NCBI GenBank assembly: GCA_021613535.1
Contig: CP075495.1
Span: forward strand, 15,004,001-15,068,000
Source of the DNA: Adineta vaga
Taxonomy: Eukaryota > Rotifera
DNA: 64,000 nt
Direction: 5' to 3'
The stretch's first letter is position 1; every line of letters begins with the position of its first letter. The notes beneath the pieces are model-generated. The model was given only the letters and a program-made list of their open reading frames with translations. It did no database searches and was not told where the DNA came from. This document shows, in pieces, positions 10,905-22,415 of the stretch. Both the position numbers and the translations under genes were made by a program.

Positions 10905-12851
10905 ATGGTTCAGTTTACGATCCTTTTCTCACATAGCAAGACTAAAGAGTATGAAGTCGATGAAGAAGTATGTATAAGTTTAAAATATGTTGACATATAC
11001 ACATAGTTGATTGATTATTGTACATTGTAGATGACCATTCGACAGTTCAAAGAACGTCTTTACAAAGAACTAGATATACCAGTCGACCAACAAAGCCTAA
11101 TATTTAAAGGCAAAGTTTTAGGAGATAATATGAAATTTACTGATATTGGTATGATATTGTTAGTTAAAATTAATTAAAGAGTAGTAATTATATATTCAAT
11201 AGATGCGCAAAATAGTACGATTCATGTTATTGAACGTATCAATTCAATACCATCATCGACAGAAAATGTGGCTACTTCTACGGTGACTGTTGGAGCATTT
11301 GCTTCTGCTAGCAAAGATGACGGTAAAGACGTGCGCCATAATCTTCTTGATGTAGTTCTACTGATAATATAGAGATTTGATGATAGCTAAACTGTCCAGA
11401 TGTGAGTTGAAAACGTTAAAAGAAGAGTTTTAATGCGTTGATATTGACATCCTTGCAAGTTTCTTGTTTTGATGAATTGTCGCTGGAAACTTACGATTTT
11501 GAACGTCCTTAATCATTTTTTGTGTCGACTAATCAAGAATTTAAAACGCATGAGAATCATTTTAACTAATTTATTTGATTAATTCATCGGTGATCTTCTG
11601 AAATTTAAAAAAGAGCAAGCTCTGTTGAAAGATTATTATTTTAACTTTCCAAACATTGACCATGGCATGACGGCAGATTTAGCAACCGCAGAAGATTTTA
11701 CGAAGAAATTACTTGGCGATTTACCTCCAGGAGATTCTGTGAATAAAAGTACTCTTTATCATGTTATAAATAAATTAATCGGAAATAAAAATCAGCCATG
11801 TCTATTTTATGATTCTTCGAAAGGTATGCGTCTTCATGATACAACTATTCATTTAACGGATATCAATTGTGAAGACAAACCGATTGTATTAACATTGAAA
11901 AGTTTTTACGGATTACGAGGTTATGAAAATAGTAGAAATGATGTGGAACTCATTCAGCTATTAAATAAATACATTAAGAATAACTATCTACATCCAATTC
12001 TCGATGACATATTAGAACGTTTATCAAAAGCGCATAGCATTGCTAAAAGTCAAGTTTCAATCAAACAGATATTTCTCGGTTCAACTAATGTAGTTTATAC
12101 CGTATCATGTTTAACCGAAGATTTTGTGAACCAATTACAGGATTTATCAGATAGATTAAGAGAAGAATTTGATGAATTCGAAAGTGCAAGAATTCACCCA
12201 CTTTTATATCGACCATCCTTCGATATCAACTGTTTCGACGAACGTGGTGATAAATGTTATGGGCAGACACAGGCCAGTTTTCAAGTAGGTCCACCTCAAC
12301 GTGAAAAAACTTATAAAACGCCAGTTGGCTGGACAAGATTCGGCTTAAAAGTATTGGACAAATATGAAGATCGTACATGGCTACATCCATTCCATGATCC
12401 TGGAAATTGGTACAGAGCTTTCCATGGAACAGGTCGTGTAACTTCTGCGGATTTCAACAATACAGCAGCTACTTCTAATAGTGAATTTGCACCTGTAGAT
12501 GCTATGGCTAGTATTTTCAGAAATGGATTCCGTGTGGCTAGAATAGCTGCCTATGGACCAGGAGTTTACTGTTCACCAGATCCAGCATTTTCCGAAAATG
12601 GATATGTGGGTATAGTGACAATTCTAACTCAGCAAGGAGAAAAAAGATTTAAATGTATGTTACAAGTAGCTGTTAATCCCGATGGTTTAGAAACTACTAG
12701 CCATTCAGGAATCTGGGTTGTTCCAGAACCAGAAAACATTCGACCATATGGTATATTGATTAAGAAAGCAGAAGGAAACGTGCTTCTCCCAGAAGATATT
12801 CCTGATCCTTTTATAATTGTTCGGTCAGCGTTTCAATGGCTTTTCTCATAG
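10905..12851 (+). CDS. Ubiquitin-like/PARP-like fusion protein (copy 1)
   Basis: Four exons, 10905-10967, 11031-11148, 11203-11322 and 11614-12851, join in phases 0, 1 and 1 to give 512 residues. Residues 1-75 form a ubiquitin-like fold (MVQFTILFS, TIRQFKERLYKELDIP, LIFKGKVLGDNM, then FTDIG and STIHVIER). Residues 365-490 resemble the PARP catalytic fold: FHGTG with His371, a RNGFRVA helix, and GPGVYCSPDPAFSENGY with Tyr419. The strand GIWVVPEPENIRPYGILI has Ile467 where poly-acting PARPs have Glu. An H-Y-I triad is typical of mono-ADP-ribosylating or inactive PARPs. The middle third is unassigned. A role in mono-ADP-ribosylation linked to ubiquitin-type signalling is inference. Copy 2 is disrupted. 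A poly(A)-like AATAAA lies near 12925. Confidence 0.7.
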
Positions 12852-13829
12852 TGCTTAACAAGACAAAATTTGAAGAAGACGATTGACTGCACGATTTCTC
12901 CGATGCCTATTTTTGTTTCTAATCCAATAAAACATATAATATAACTAAATATTTTGATCTGAAACTAACACTGTATTCATTGATGCTTGTTTCAACATTT
13001 AAAGTCGTTAGTAAAGTAGTGTACCTATATTCTGTTTAGAAAACTACGACGAAAAAGAGATATAAGTGTCTGTTAAATAATGCAGAGACACACTAACACA
13101 AGCAAATTTAGATACGAAAGTTCATTAATATTGTTGATCAGTACGAAATGCAAATAGTTTGTTTTAGACGAACAGATTTATTTAAAACATATATGTGACT
13201 GCTAAAAGATAAAAAAATCGATATACTTTTATGTCATTTTATAATCATTGAGGGTAATATTTACAACTGAGAGAGATTTTGCATCATAAATAAATTTGAA
13301 TAAACAAATCGGGACAAATTTTTGTCTTGAGCTGATGAATTCTAATTACTTTTTTCTGTTAGATGAATCGAATGAATCGAACATTTGCTGTTCTCACCCT
13401 ATTCAATTGTGAAAGAGATGCTTTTAACGATATCTATGACGATATCGTTCTATCGGTTTTTCTTGGTTATTCTCTTTCTTTCATCTATATATATATATCT
13501 TATATATTTGTTCTCTTTTTGTTGATTGCACATATATAAATGCGTGTTTCTGTCTGTAAAAGATGCGGTTTAAGAAGAAGAAAGAAATAAATGCGTAGTT
13601 CCGTCGGCCCGTGCGTCTCTTCCATCAAAAATCGTCACAATGCTTTTCGATCTTATTGCTTTCATCAGAACCCTATAACCATAATTAACGCTCTTAATTC
13701 GTTTTTTATTGTTTATAGATGATGTGAAAAAAAGCTCGAAAGCAATGATTTAGAGAAATATTTATTTTTGGTCATTTATTCTTACACATTTACCTTCACT
13801 ACACACAACGCTAGTTATACAATATAAAA
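12852..13829. other. Intergenic containing a 214-bp insertion
   Basis: No gene supported. The stretch holds the 3' end of the PARP-like gene, the insertion listed separately, and the presumed promoter of the receiver-like gene. Apart from the insertion it aligns with 28619-29371 of copy 2, with many scattered differences. Confidence 0.5.
13426..13639. mobile_element. 214-bp insertion with 8-bp target duplication
   Basis: These bases are absent from copy 2, where GAAAGAGATG runs straight on to TTTTTCGATC. In copy 1 the insert is bracketed by a perfect 8-bp direct repeat, ATGCTTTT, at 13418-13425 and 13640-13647. An insertion with target-site duplication is the simplest reading, and 8 bp is the length made by hAT-type transposases. 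The insert begins with a small palindrome (AACGATATC and GATATCGTT) and holds an AT-rich TATATA run. I see no clear terminal inverted repeats and no coding capacity. It could be a non-autonomous element, or filler DNA from break repair. Confidence 0.55.
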
Positions 13830-14434
13830 ATGGTTATAGCAAACGGTCTTTATATTATCTGGCTCGATAAACATATCGGAGTAACAGGCAATTATTTGGA
13901 TTTTAAAGAACGATTTAAATCTAATCTTCAAGCAATAGCTAACATGCTACCAAATGGAATCAATGAACTTATATATTATTTTGAAAACAATGTCGCTCCA
14001 ATTCATTTTGTATCGACATCTGAGGACGCATTGGCTTTGATTCAATATCATCCGGTGCACTTGGGAAAGAAATTATTCCTACGATTGTTCCGAAGTATCC
14101 ACATGTTCAATCTTATTATATTTTTTGTCTAAATATGGTACATATGAGTGAATGGATTTTAGAATCTGGTTATGAATCTATAATGCAAATGTTTGATCAT
14201 GAAACGGATCTTCTTCTTGCATTGGTTCGTGATACATCAAAGGATATTATTAAATTAGGTGAAAGTTATATGCAAGTCAACGATGGAAAAAACGCTCGTA
14301 AATGTTTTGTGACAGCTGAAACATTGGAAATGCAAGCAAATACGATCAATATATGTCGTGCACCACTGATGACTCGTTTACAATTGCTTCAAGGAGAGAA
14401 TGGACTTATTGCACAAGCACGTCAACTGCAGTAG
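13830..14434 (+). pseudogene. Receiver-like protein gene, frameshifted (copy 1)
   Basis: The intact homologue in copy 2 (29372-30007) encodes 211 residues. Here the first 74 codons are kept. A deletion of 28 bp at about 14051, between two ATCAT direct repeats, then shifts the frame, and the shifted frame stops at 14132. The correct frame resumes from about 14135 and stays open to 14434. The deletion removes the segment equivalent to TDKKIVFIS, the second core strand of the module. Two short products are possible, but the module as such is lost. The ends of the gene still match copy 2 closely, so the lesion looks recent. Confidence 0.8.
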
Positions 14435-14963
14435 TAAAACTTGTTATGATCGCACACATAAAACATAATTTACCATTAGAATCAGATTTTTCGTGATGTT
14501 TTCTGACTACTGCAAGACTATAATTATTGCATTAAAAAATAAAATGACATGTTGCTCAATCAGTACATTTAATCACAAAAGTATATTGTATTTTGAGATT
14601 TTATGACTCATTCAGTATTATCATACACAATTGTCCTTGTATGACGTGCAAGTAAACGACGTAATATGACGATGCAAAGAAGAAAAAGGGAGAGAAATTA
14701 ATGTTTATGTTTTTGTTATACTTGTACTTTGATATAAATAATGTTACGGATGATCGATCATAATTCAATGATTGCGATAATTATCAACATACAATAAAGC
14801 AATTATTTTTGAATCTCATTATTTCACTCGAATTTATATACGAGCGTAAGTTAGATCGAAAGGTAAAATTTATCTTTAGCAAAATATACTGCGGATAAGA
14901 TTATTCTCTCGTTGTTTCATCCAACAGCTGTGATCTATTTTTAAAATACATTTTATATACATA
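14435..14963. other. Intergenic
   Basis: No gene seen. The stretch holds the 3' end of the receiver-like gene and the presumed promoter of the CRAL-TRIO gene. It aligns with copy 2 with modest divergence. Confidence 0.45.
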
Positions 14964-16140
14964 ATGACGTCGAATGATCTAGGACATATAAGTAAATATA
15001 CATAATTTTGCGAACTATTTTGTATTCCAATATGACAATTATTCTTTAGACAATCTCAGTCGAGCACAAATCAATGCACTTCGACAAGCATGGAAAAGTT
15101 TAATTGAAGCTGTAAATAAGGAGATCTCATCGGGGAAACATATTGCTGATTCGATCTATGGTGATGAATTATTTCGTGCAATTGGTTATGATAATCCCGA
15201 TGTTCTTGTTTTACGATGGCTGCGTTCTCGTAAATGGGATGTTCAAGCTTGCGTTCATCAAATTATAGAAACATTGAAATGGCGACGTGATTGGGGTGTT
15301 CAAGAACTTGTTGCTAAAGGTGAACGAGGGATATCAGAAGAAGAGATTTCAACAAATAAAACATATTTTATGGGTCATGATAAAATGGGTCGACCAGTTT
15401 GTTGTATTCATCCAAAAGAACATATCAAAGGACAATTTCCTCATGAATTTAGTGAACGATTAACTGTTTTTTGTGTTGAAACCTATCGTAAATTACTTCA
15501 ACCACCTATCGAATCTGTGACAGTTATTTTTGATATGGCTGGATGTGAAACAAAAAATATGGATTTTCATCAAGTGAAATTTCTCATTCATTTACTTGAT
15601 AATTATTATCCTGATTCGCTTGCTCTTATTCTTATTGTCAATTTTCCTTGGCTTCTAGGTAAGAGTTGGACATTGATTAAATCGTGGTTGAATCCAACTG
15701 TACAAAAGAAAGTGAAATTTATTCATAGTAATGAAGAATTATTTGAATTTATTGATCCATCTGTTCTTCCAAAACGATTAAATGGTACTCAACCAGATTT
15801 CAAATATAAGCCACCAACAGATGAAGATAATGCCATGTATGCTGCTTTTCGTGCTGATACGGAAGGAAGAGCTTTAGCTGAAACAGCTCATCGAGATGCT
15901 GTTCGAAATTTTCTAGATTCAACATTACAATGGGCAAATGGTGATGAAACTCGTCGAGTATTATCTGAAAAACGAAAAGCACGAAAACAACTTCGAAATG
16001 CATTCGAACAATTATCACCTTATATAAGTACTCGTACTCACTATCATCGTGTTGGTGTGATTAAAGAACCTATTTTTGAACTTGCCTATGAACGATTAAA
16101 ACCAAAACAAAATGAACCATTAGGTTTAACATATTTTTAA
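14964..16140 (+). CDS. CRAL-TRIO (Sec14-like) lipid-transfer protein (copy 1)
   Basis: A nine-codon first exon (14964-14991) splices in phase 1 across 58 bp to 15050-16140, giving 372 residues. Residues 45-90 match the CRAL-TRIO N-terminal helical region (DVLVLRWLRSRKWDVQAC). Residues 115-275 match the lipid-binding domain: GHDKMGRPVCCIHPKEH, SVTVIFDMAGC, DNYYPDSLALILIVNFPWLL, then a KKVKFIHSNEELFEFIDPSVLP stretch ending the fold. Such proteins bind phosphatidylinositol or other lipids and shuttle between membranes. The C-terminal 90 residues are basic and helical, without a recognised domain. No signal peptide or membrane segment is seen, so it is probably cytosolic. It is intact in both copies, with three differences over the last 288 residues. 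A poly(A)-like AATAAAA lies near 16212. Confidence 0.85.
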
Positions 16141-18399
16141 ATTATGCTGCTTTTATTTCTGTTGAACATGATTTATTATATTTAAGATGTACAAAATATG
16201 ATACTGATCTAATAAAATCTACATAGAATTTTTTAATAGTAAAAGATACTTTTTTTTCTCTCAACAGACTATTTAACCTAGTCTAAGAGAACATGTGACA
16301 GGATATTAAATAACACAAAATAGATATATGACGTATAAAAATACTTGCCGATTTCTGTAAGACAATACGTTCATTGTTTAGTCATATTATCGTTAACACT
16401 AATCTAAAGACAATGACAGTTGACAACACCACTATAATTAACTTTTTTAGAATATATGCGAAACAAAGAATGTTGTCATATGAAATGCAATCAATATGAA
16501 AAGACAATTGAACAACTTCCTTTCGAGAATACCAATCTGTTTTCACTCAATTTTCATTCCAGTTTAATCTCTAGTTTAATGTACTGTTTTAGTAATTATG
16601 ATAAAATAATGATAATGATCAAGTCCTTAGTACGTCGCCTCACTTTCTTCAAGACTCAGTAGTCCTTATAGTGGAAAAAGTGAAAAAGTATAATAAATAG
16701 ATTCACCGAGGAATACTTCGCTTATCAAAATTCTACTTTATAAAGTAATAATTAGTACATATTTGCCACTTTTTTATTGCTTGCGTAGTTTTGATTCTTG
16801 AGGGTGTGGGTGCTGTTATATTACTACTGATATTATTTTCTAATTGTAACAATCCTGTGGAAGCCGTTGTATGTCTCGGTATTGTCTCCCTGATCGTGTT
16901 ATATGTTGTTGAGTTCTGCAAATTGAAACGTTCTACAAAATTTCAGCATGGCTCTGAACGCGTTCTTAATCCAACATTAGTTGTTGTTTCTAAAAGATTT
17001 GCGGTGACGTTGTTTGTAGTCGCACCATTATTACATCGAACAGTAAAGTGACAGTAACCACTGGGAAAACAACTCCAAATTATACTGATCACTGCGTACA
17101 GTAAATAGAATATTAAAAGCCCTAGAAAGAGTCAGTTTATAACATATCATAATTGATTGGAATCTTCAAAAACAGCAATAATTTGATTTTTAATCAAAAC
17201 TATACTCGGTTAGGAGATTCTCACCGATTGAAAATGACACAAGATAATGTAAAATGGTCAGTACTCATCTTTAATAAACGATTCGAAACTCAGTCCTAAT
17301 ATAAACGTGTTAGATGGTTCTGTTTTACCGGGTCATCTTTCAGTCGTCCGTCATTTCATTTCCCTGACATATTTTTCCAATAACAATTTTTCTCTAGAAA
17401 AAAAAAGATTCTGAAATTAGCATATAGATCGTGCTTTTCATGTTTCTTATGATTCAGACATAGAAATCTCAAGATTAAAAATATGTTTTTCTAAGTGGGT
17501 TGCACATCCACACCCTCACCCATATTGTGATTTAGAAGAAAACAAGAGAAAAGTAAATAACATACTGCCTTTCAAAAGTAAATAAATGAACGATAAAATC
17601 GAATTAGTACACGTTACTTGACATTAGCTCGATCATCTTTGCTGTGTCATAAGTCCGGTTCATATCGAATTGAATAGAAGAATAAGTAGTGGTCAGAAAT
17701 CTTTGTTGTTTTGTTCTCGTCGTCATCGTTGGTAACAGTTCTGTATCAAAGTTAGTTGAAGTAGGATCGTCGTCAGATTGACATAGTTGTTAGAGAAAAA
17801 CATTGACTAACAAATCTTTACTCTAGTAATAAATAGCACATATCTAAACATTCAATTACACACAACTTGCAGAAAAATATACGAAGAATGATTGATTGTG
17901 ATAAAACAGTAAGAAAGTTCTTTCATTCTTTTAGCACACGTTTTATACTTTTCCTCGCTCTGTTAGATAAAATGATATTGATATTACCGAAAAAGGAACG
18001 GAAGGAAATCAATAGTCGTGTCGTCATAGTCGTTTTTTTCTGTTTTTTATTATGTTAAAAATGAAACTGTTGCTTTTCTTTTTTTAATTAAAATCTAACG
18101 TGAGAACTAGTATGAATACAACAGAATCATACGATGATCTCTTATATCTCAGTCTAAAGTTAGAGAAAAAAAGAGACTTTATTTCAAACGGTAATCAGAG
18201 GACTCAAAGCTCTACAATGTATAATATATGTCAAGAAAATATACTGTTAATGTATTGAAATTTCTTGTAATGTGGAACGATCTAAATATGTAGATGTAAA
18301 ACTAAATCATGTCTGCCTGTCGTTTTAGAATTAATTTAATTAGTTGGCGTACTTCGCGCACACGTATTGGCACTGGAATTCGGTTTTCACTTTACTGGT
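16141..18399. other. Mostly non-coding, weak ORF relic near 16.8 kb
   Basis: No gene can be supported with confidence. On the minus strand between about 17100 and 16733 a frame coding for IIWSCFPSGYCHFTVRC and an N-rich, Asn-glycosylation-like stretch is open in copy 2 but has a TGA in copy 1. It may be a decayed secreted or membrane protein. Telomere-like motifs lie at 16800-16812 (G-rich) and 17507-17521 (C-rich). The right end of the unit (a CACTGGAATTC stretch) is at about 18371-18399. Confidence 0.4.
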
Positions 18400-19348
18400 A
18401 ATTTTATATTTTTACAAGTCAGTATAACCAGTTTTGTAAAATGACGTCTTTTTCTTTTCTTATCGTTTAGTTTTTTTAACAATGAGTACAAGATTTCGAA
18501 TTGACAGTGTTGAACATGTCAAGTGATAAGTATTGATGCAAAACTTTGATACTGCCAATACAAGAAATGTTAAAACAGATAAATAAAATTTCCCGATATA
18601 GAGCATGAAACTGAATTAGACATCATCGATGCAAATAATGGACACACCCACACCCTTAATTAATATTAGTTTCGAAAACATGCAATTACGGTGAGCTGAC
18701 CTCATAATTTCATTCAAATTCTAAAAGTGTGTGTTATTGTGCGCTTTTGAACTTTTTTGCGTATTTATATTTAAAGTTGTCAACTAAATGTAATTCTTTC
18801 AAAAGAAAGGACAATACTTCCGATGATTATCATTGAAGTATGAATAGAAAAGAAAGTAGGTTGGAAAAACCTTATTTTTTCTTGATATTAATAACAAGGA
18901 ATTATTTTATATCTATCTATTCTATTTTATTATTAAAAAATATAAACTATAGATGAAAAGAAATCGTTTTTTTGTTTTCAAGGTTTAATTATACACAAAT
19001 GCTATTAATAATTTGATGATTTTCACTAAACATTTAGATATACAGAAACAAATACATATCAGCCTTTTTTTTTCTGTTCTGCTATTCAACATAGGATATG
19101 ACAAACACTTTTTCGTCGTTCTTTTTCGTCACATGGTAAGTCAAAACATATTCTTCAATTAAGATAATATGCTTGAATAGCCAAGCGTTTTTCTATATTT
19201 AATAAACATGCATTTAATGAACGAAAAGTGCCATTCTTAAAAATCATTTCTTGTATCGTCGGAAACGATTGTTACATTCATTCATGTATCTTTTGTTGAA
19301 GGTCTTTCTTTTTGTTTCTTTGAAGACTTGTAACAATTATCAGACATC

Positions 19349-19840
19349 ATGCTGACTGTCAATACAATTAAACCAGGAACTGTTTTCGCATGGTTTATGT
19401 TAATGATGATAATACGACGTATAGTTTTACTGCTTGTTGCTGGCTTTTCAGGATGGAATCGACCATTTCAACCAGATACTCGAGTACCTGAAGATAAAAT
19501 TTTGAAAAGAGATCAAATCGAACCATCAAATAGTACAATAAATCCAGTAGTTTTTACAAAAGATATTCGTGTTAATAAAACAATTGGCAATGATTCAGAA
19601 AATGATACATACTTCATCATTCTTCTATTCGCTACAGCCGTTTTCTCTGATACTGTCAGTGGTGATTGTACAAGAACGATTATATACGGAGTTATTTATC
19701 TATTTTTTCGTATAATTTATGCCATTACATATATTTTAGCATTACAACCATGGCGAACAATTGCGTATATTTTTGGTTTAGCTTGTACATTAGCTTGTAG
19801 TTTAGATTTAGTGATTACATTATCACGTCGAACATATTGA
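19349..19840 (+). CDS. MAPEG-family membrane protein (copy 2)
   Basis: This is the twin of the gene at 3523-4014 and encodes 163 residues with four membrane helices. The only difference is Cys for Gly in the VSGDGTR loop (SGDC here), a GGT to TGT change. It shares the same single-exon structure, leader and AATAAAA-type poly(A) signal. Family assignment and its limits are as for copy 1. Near-identity over coding and flanking DNA alike points to a very recent duplication or to gene conversion rather than strong selection alone. Confidence 0.65.
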   Translation: MLTVNTIKPGTVFAWFMLMMIIRRIVLLLVAGFSGWNRPFQPDTRVPEDKILKRDQIEPSNSTINPVVFTKDIRVNKTIGNDSENDTYFIILLFATAVFSDTVSGDCTRTIIYGVIYLFFRIIYAITYILALQPWRTIAYIFGLACTLACSLDLVITLSRRTY

Positions 19841-20169
19841 TCAATAACGAATTGAAAGTTATTGAATTTGTGATAGATGTATAATAATCAAGCTTTAATG
19901 AAATAAAAGATCATATTATAATGTTTGAATCATTGTTTTTATTAGGATGAGAGTTTAGGCAAAGATGGAGGAGAGACACCATAACAAGTAACGAACGAAT
20001 CAATGAGAATTTAATTTTTGACATTAAATACCATACTAAGATTCGTATCTTCTAAAACAAAGAATTATATTGAAAAAAAAGTCAATTTATTGAGATATTT
20101 AAAATAAATCATTTTCATATGAGAAAGAATCAAATATAGTTATTTTTGAAAATAATAATGAACATTTTG

Positions 20170-21564
20170 TTATTCAACAGAAACTATTGTTCTTTTTATT
20201 TTCGTTGGTTGTGATCGATAAAGACTTGCAATAAAAAGCAATGCAAATAATGCTGCATATTCAATCAAGTCAGGTGGTACTAGAAATTCATGATAATAAT
20301 AATAACCGAAAATAACCAGTGGTACAAATGAATAAATATAATGATATATAATAAGAAGAACAATATTGATCAACAACCATGTTGAAAAAAGATAAATTTT
20401 TCGAGTAGTTTTGAATAATTTGTCAACACTTTCAACAGCAATTTCACGTCCTGTACCCATTAATAATATCAAAAACATTGTTGACGAGATATATTGTTGT
20501 CTTATTTTTCTATCCATATCACCGTGTATGAACACAAAAATAGGTGGTAAAATATAAAGAACCAAGATAATAATAGTGCGGAGCCATTGAATTTTGAATG
20601 AAGAGTATAGATACTTAACGTCCCTAATCATAATTTCATATGAAGCACCAAGAAAAGGTAGAGAAACTTCATGATCTCGAAAATTATGCCAAGGTTGCCA
20701 ATCATTTTCATCTGAAATAACATTTAATATTCAGACAAAAAATGGTAAAATAATTTGAAATCATCGAATATGATTAAAACAGTTTCTCATTGTATTTCGC
20801 ATTTCTTTTACTTATAATATTTCTATAGTCAAAACAGTTTTGTTACTAATCTTACCTAGACATTTGAATGGTTCATTAATTACAAATAAGATAAAAAATA
20901 AATCATAATACAGTGTCCAAGGTGGACGAATCCACGTAATAAACATAAATTTTTTGCTGTTATAATAAGCATATGAACTAAACATAATCAATAGACTACA
21001 ACTTAATAATTTCTTTTTCCGTCTTTTAATTTGATTATGTTCAATAGATCGAATCCATCGTTCAATAAACAATGACCAACATAAAATAATGAACGAAAAT
21101 GTTTGATTATGAAAACTAATAAGCATACCAAGAATGGCAATTATCATCATGAAATAATCCATTTGATACAAACTGCATAGTTTAATTGCTGAGAGAAGAA
21201 ATGTTATCCATGCATGTGATAATGAACGAGAAAAAGCCACAAGAGATGCGTAACTTGTTGTATAATAAAGCATAATATTATAAATTCGATCTTTGTAATC
21301 AATAGATCTATATGTATGATGTAGTTGAATGTAGAGTAAAATATCTGTGAGTATGGTGAAGATGAAAACAGCAATATAGTCATCTTAATATAAAAAGAAC
21401 AATATTATGTATGATTATACATAAGAGTATTGAAAATGTTCCGTATCATTCTGCTTGTAAAAATACTACGCATTACCTTTATCATTCACATATCCATTGT
21501 AAAAATGAGCCACTAAAAGGCGAATAATAATAACAATAAAATAACTAATACATAAGCACTTCAT
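20170..21564 (-). CDS. Multi-pass membrane protein, 3 exons (copy 2)
   Basis: This is the twin of the gene at 4344-5741, with exons 21564-21477, 21383-20856 and 20711-20170 and the same phases. The two large exon frames translate identically to copy 1. The only difference I noticed in the gene is a 3-bp deletion in the second intron (ATAATAATATT to ATAATATT). It encodes 385 residues, about eight hydrophobic segments, a basic central loop and no family I recognise. The identity extends through the introns, so it says little about the strength of selection. Confidence 0.6.
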
Positions 21565-22092
21565 GTTAGAGACCAGTTGTTTTTTTGTATGAAACGAAAT
21601 GTCGATCATCAGCATATATACGAGAAAGTAACAAAGATGTGTTTATTCCGTGCAAATAACCATGCATACACATGTATGCAGATAGTGAACAATTCCTTAG
21701 ACAAATATATTTATCATACGATTAAAATCATGTCCGTCATTGTCACATTTCGAGCAGAAGGTCATTGAGAGGTTACATGCTTCATTTCTTCATTTACGAT
21801 GAAGAGTTAACCAACAAAATCTGTGCGAACATACGATGATTGCTGATATTCACACAAACGTACTGTAAGAAAGGTGAGATGCATTTTAAAATTATCACAT
21901 TTAAGCTGGTATGAGTTTATTATCTATATGACTAGTTAAATGAATGAATATCTGTTACAAAAGAATAAAAGGTTTTAAATCATAATTGTCCTCCGTAATC
22001 GTTCAAAGATTGATTAAAATGTTTTATTAAGTCGTCTCTAAATGAAAAGAAAAGAACTTAGAATTTCAAGAACACACTATCAGTAAAAATAA

Positions 22093-22415
22093 TTACTTAT
22101 GTACGTAATACAGTTTAAAACATATAATCAATAAAATGATTGTTATCCAGAAAATGTCATAGATAACACAGCAGACCATTGATGTTATTTTAATTCCGGT
22201 AACGCAACATATGATGAAAATAAACAGAGAAATGGCTATCAAAGCTAAAAAGAATGGTAAATATCCGATCGAATCCTTCACATATGTAAAAGCCTAAAAA
22301 AACATGAACAATATGAATTTAATCATTAATTTATATATCCAATAATTACATAAAAAGCCACTGCTGTTGTACCCATTGATGTGCCAGCACGAGTAAATTC
22401 AAATCGAAAATCCAT
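22093..22415 (-). CDS. Small membrane protein, intact copy
   Basis: Two exons, 22415-22350 and 22293-22093, join in phase 0 to give 88 residues. The protein begins MDFRFEFTRAG and has hydrophobic segments at about residues 15-25, 30-50 and 58-80, then a LYYVHK tail. This copy has CGA at codon 4, where copy 1 has TGA, so it is the only version readable from the first ATG. It has no signal peptide or known motif, and the function is unknown. It sits between two membrane-protein genes (MAPEG and the 385-residue protein). Confidence 0.5.

Larger units (their letters stand above)
2594..18399 (+). repeat. Tandem duplication, copy 1 (15.8 kb)
   Basis: The whole segment recurs head to tail from 18400 to 33978, with gene order and orientation preserved. 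The junction is readable: the right end of copy 1 (a TTTACTGGT stretch ending at 18399) runs straight into the left-end sequence of the unit (TAATTTTATATTTTTAC, as at 2594). Only one base, a T, is ambiguous between the two sides. The copies differ unevenly. 3240-7800 is almost identical, the ART/TPR gene differs by a handful of residues, and 10.5-14.5 kb differs much more and carries indels. The unit is about 15.8 kb in copy 1 and 15.6 kb in copy 2. Confidence 0.95.

Noticed and set aside
16791-17051. 86-codon plus-strand frame with hydrophobic start, partly kept in copy 2
   Set aside because: The opposite strand reads as better protein in copy 2, and conservation here merely reflects the duplication. 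I could not decide on either strand, so it is noted only as a relic.
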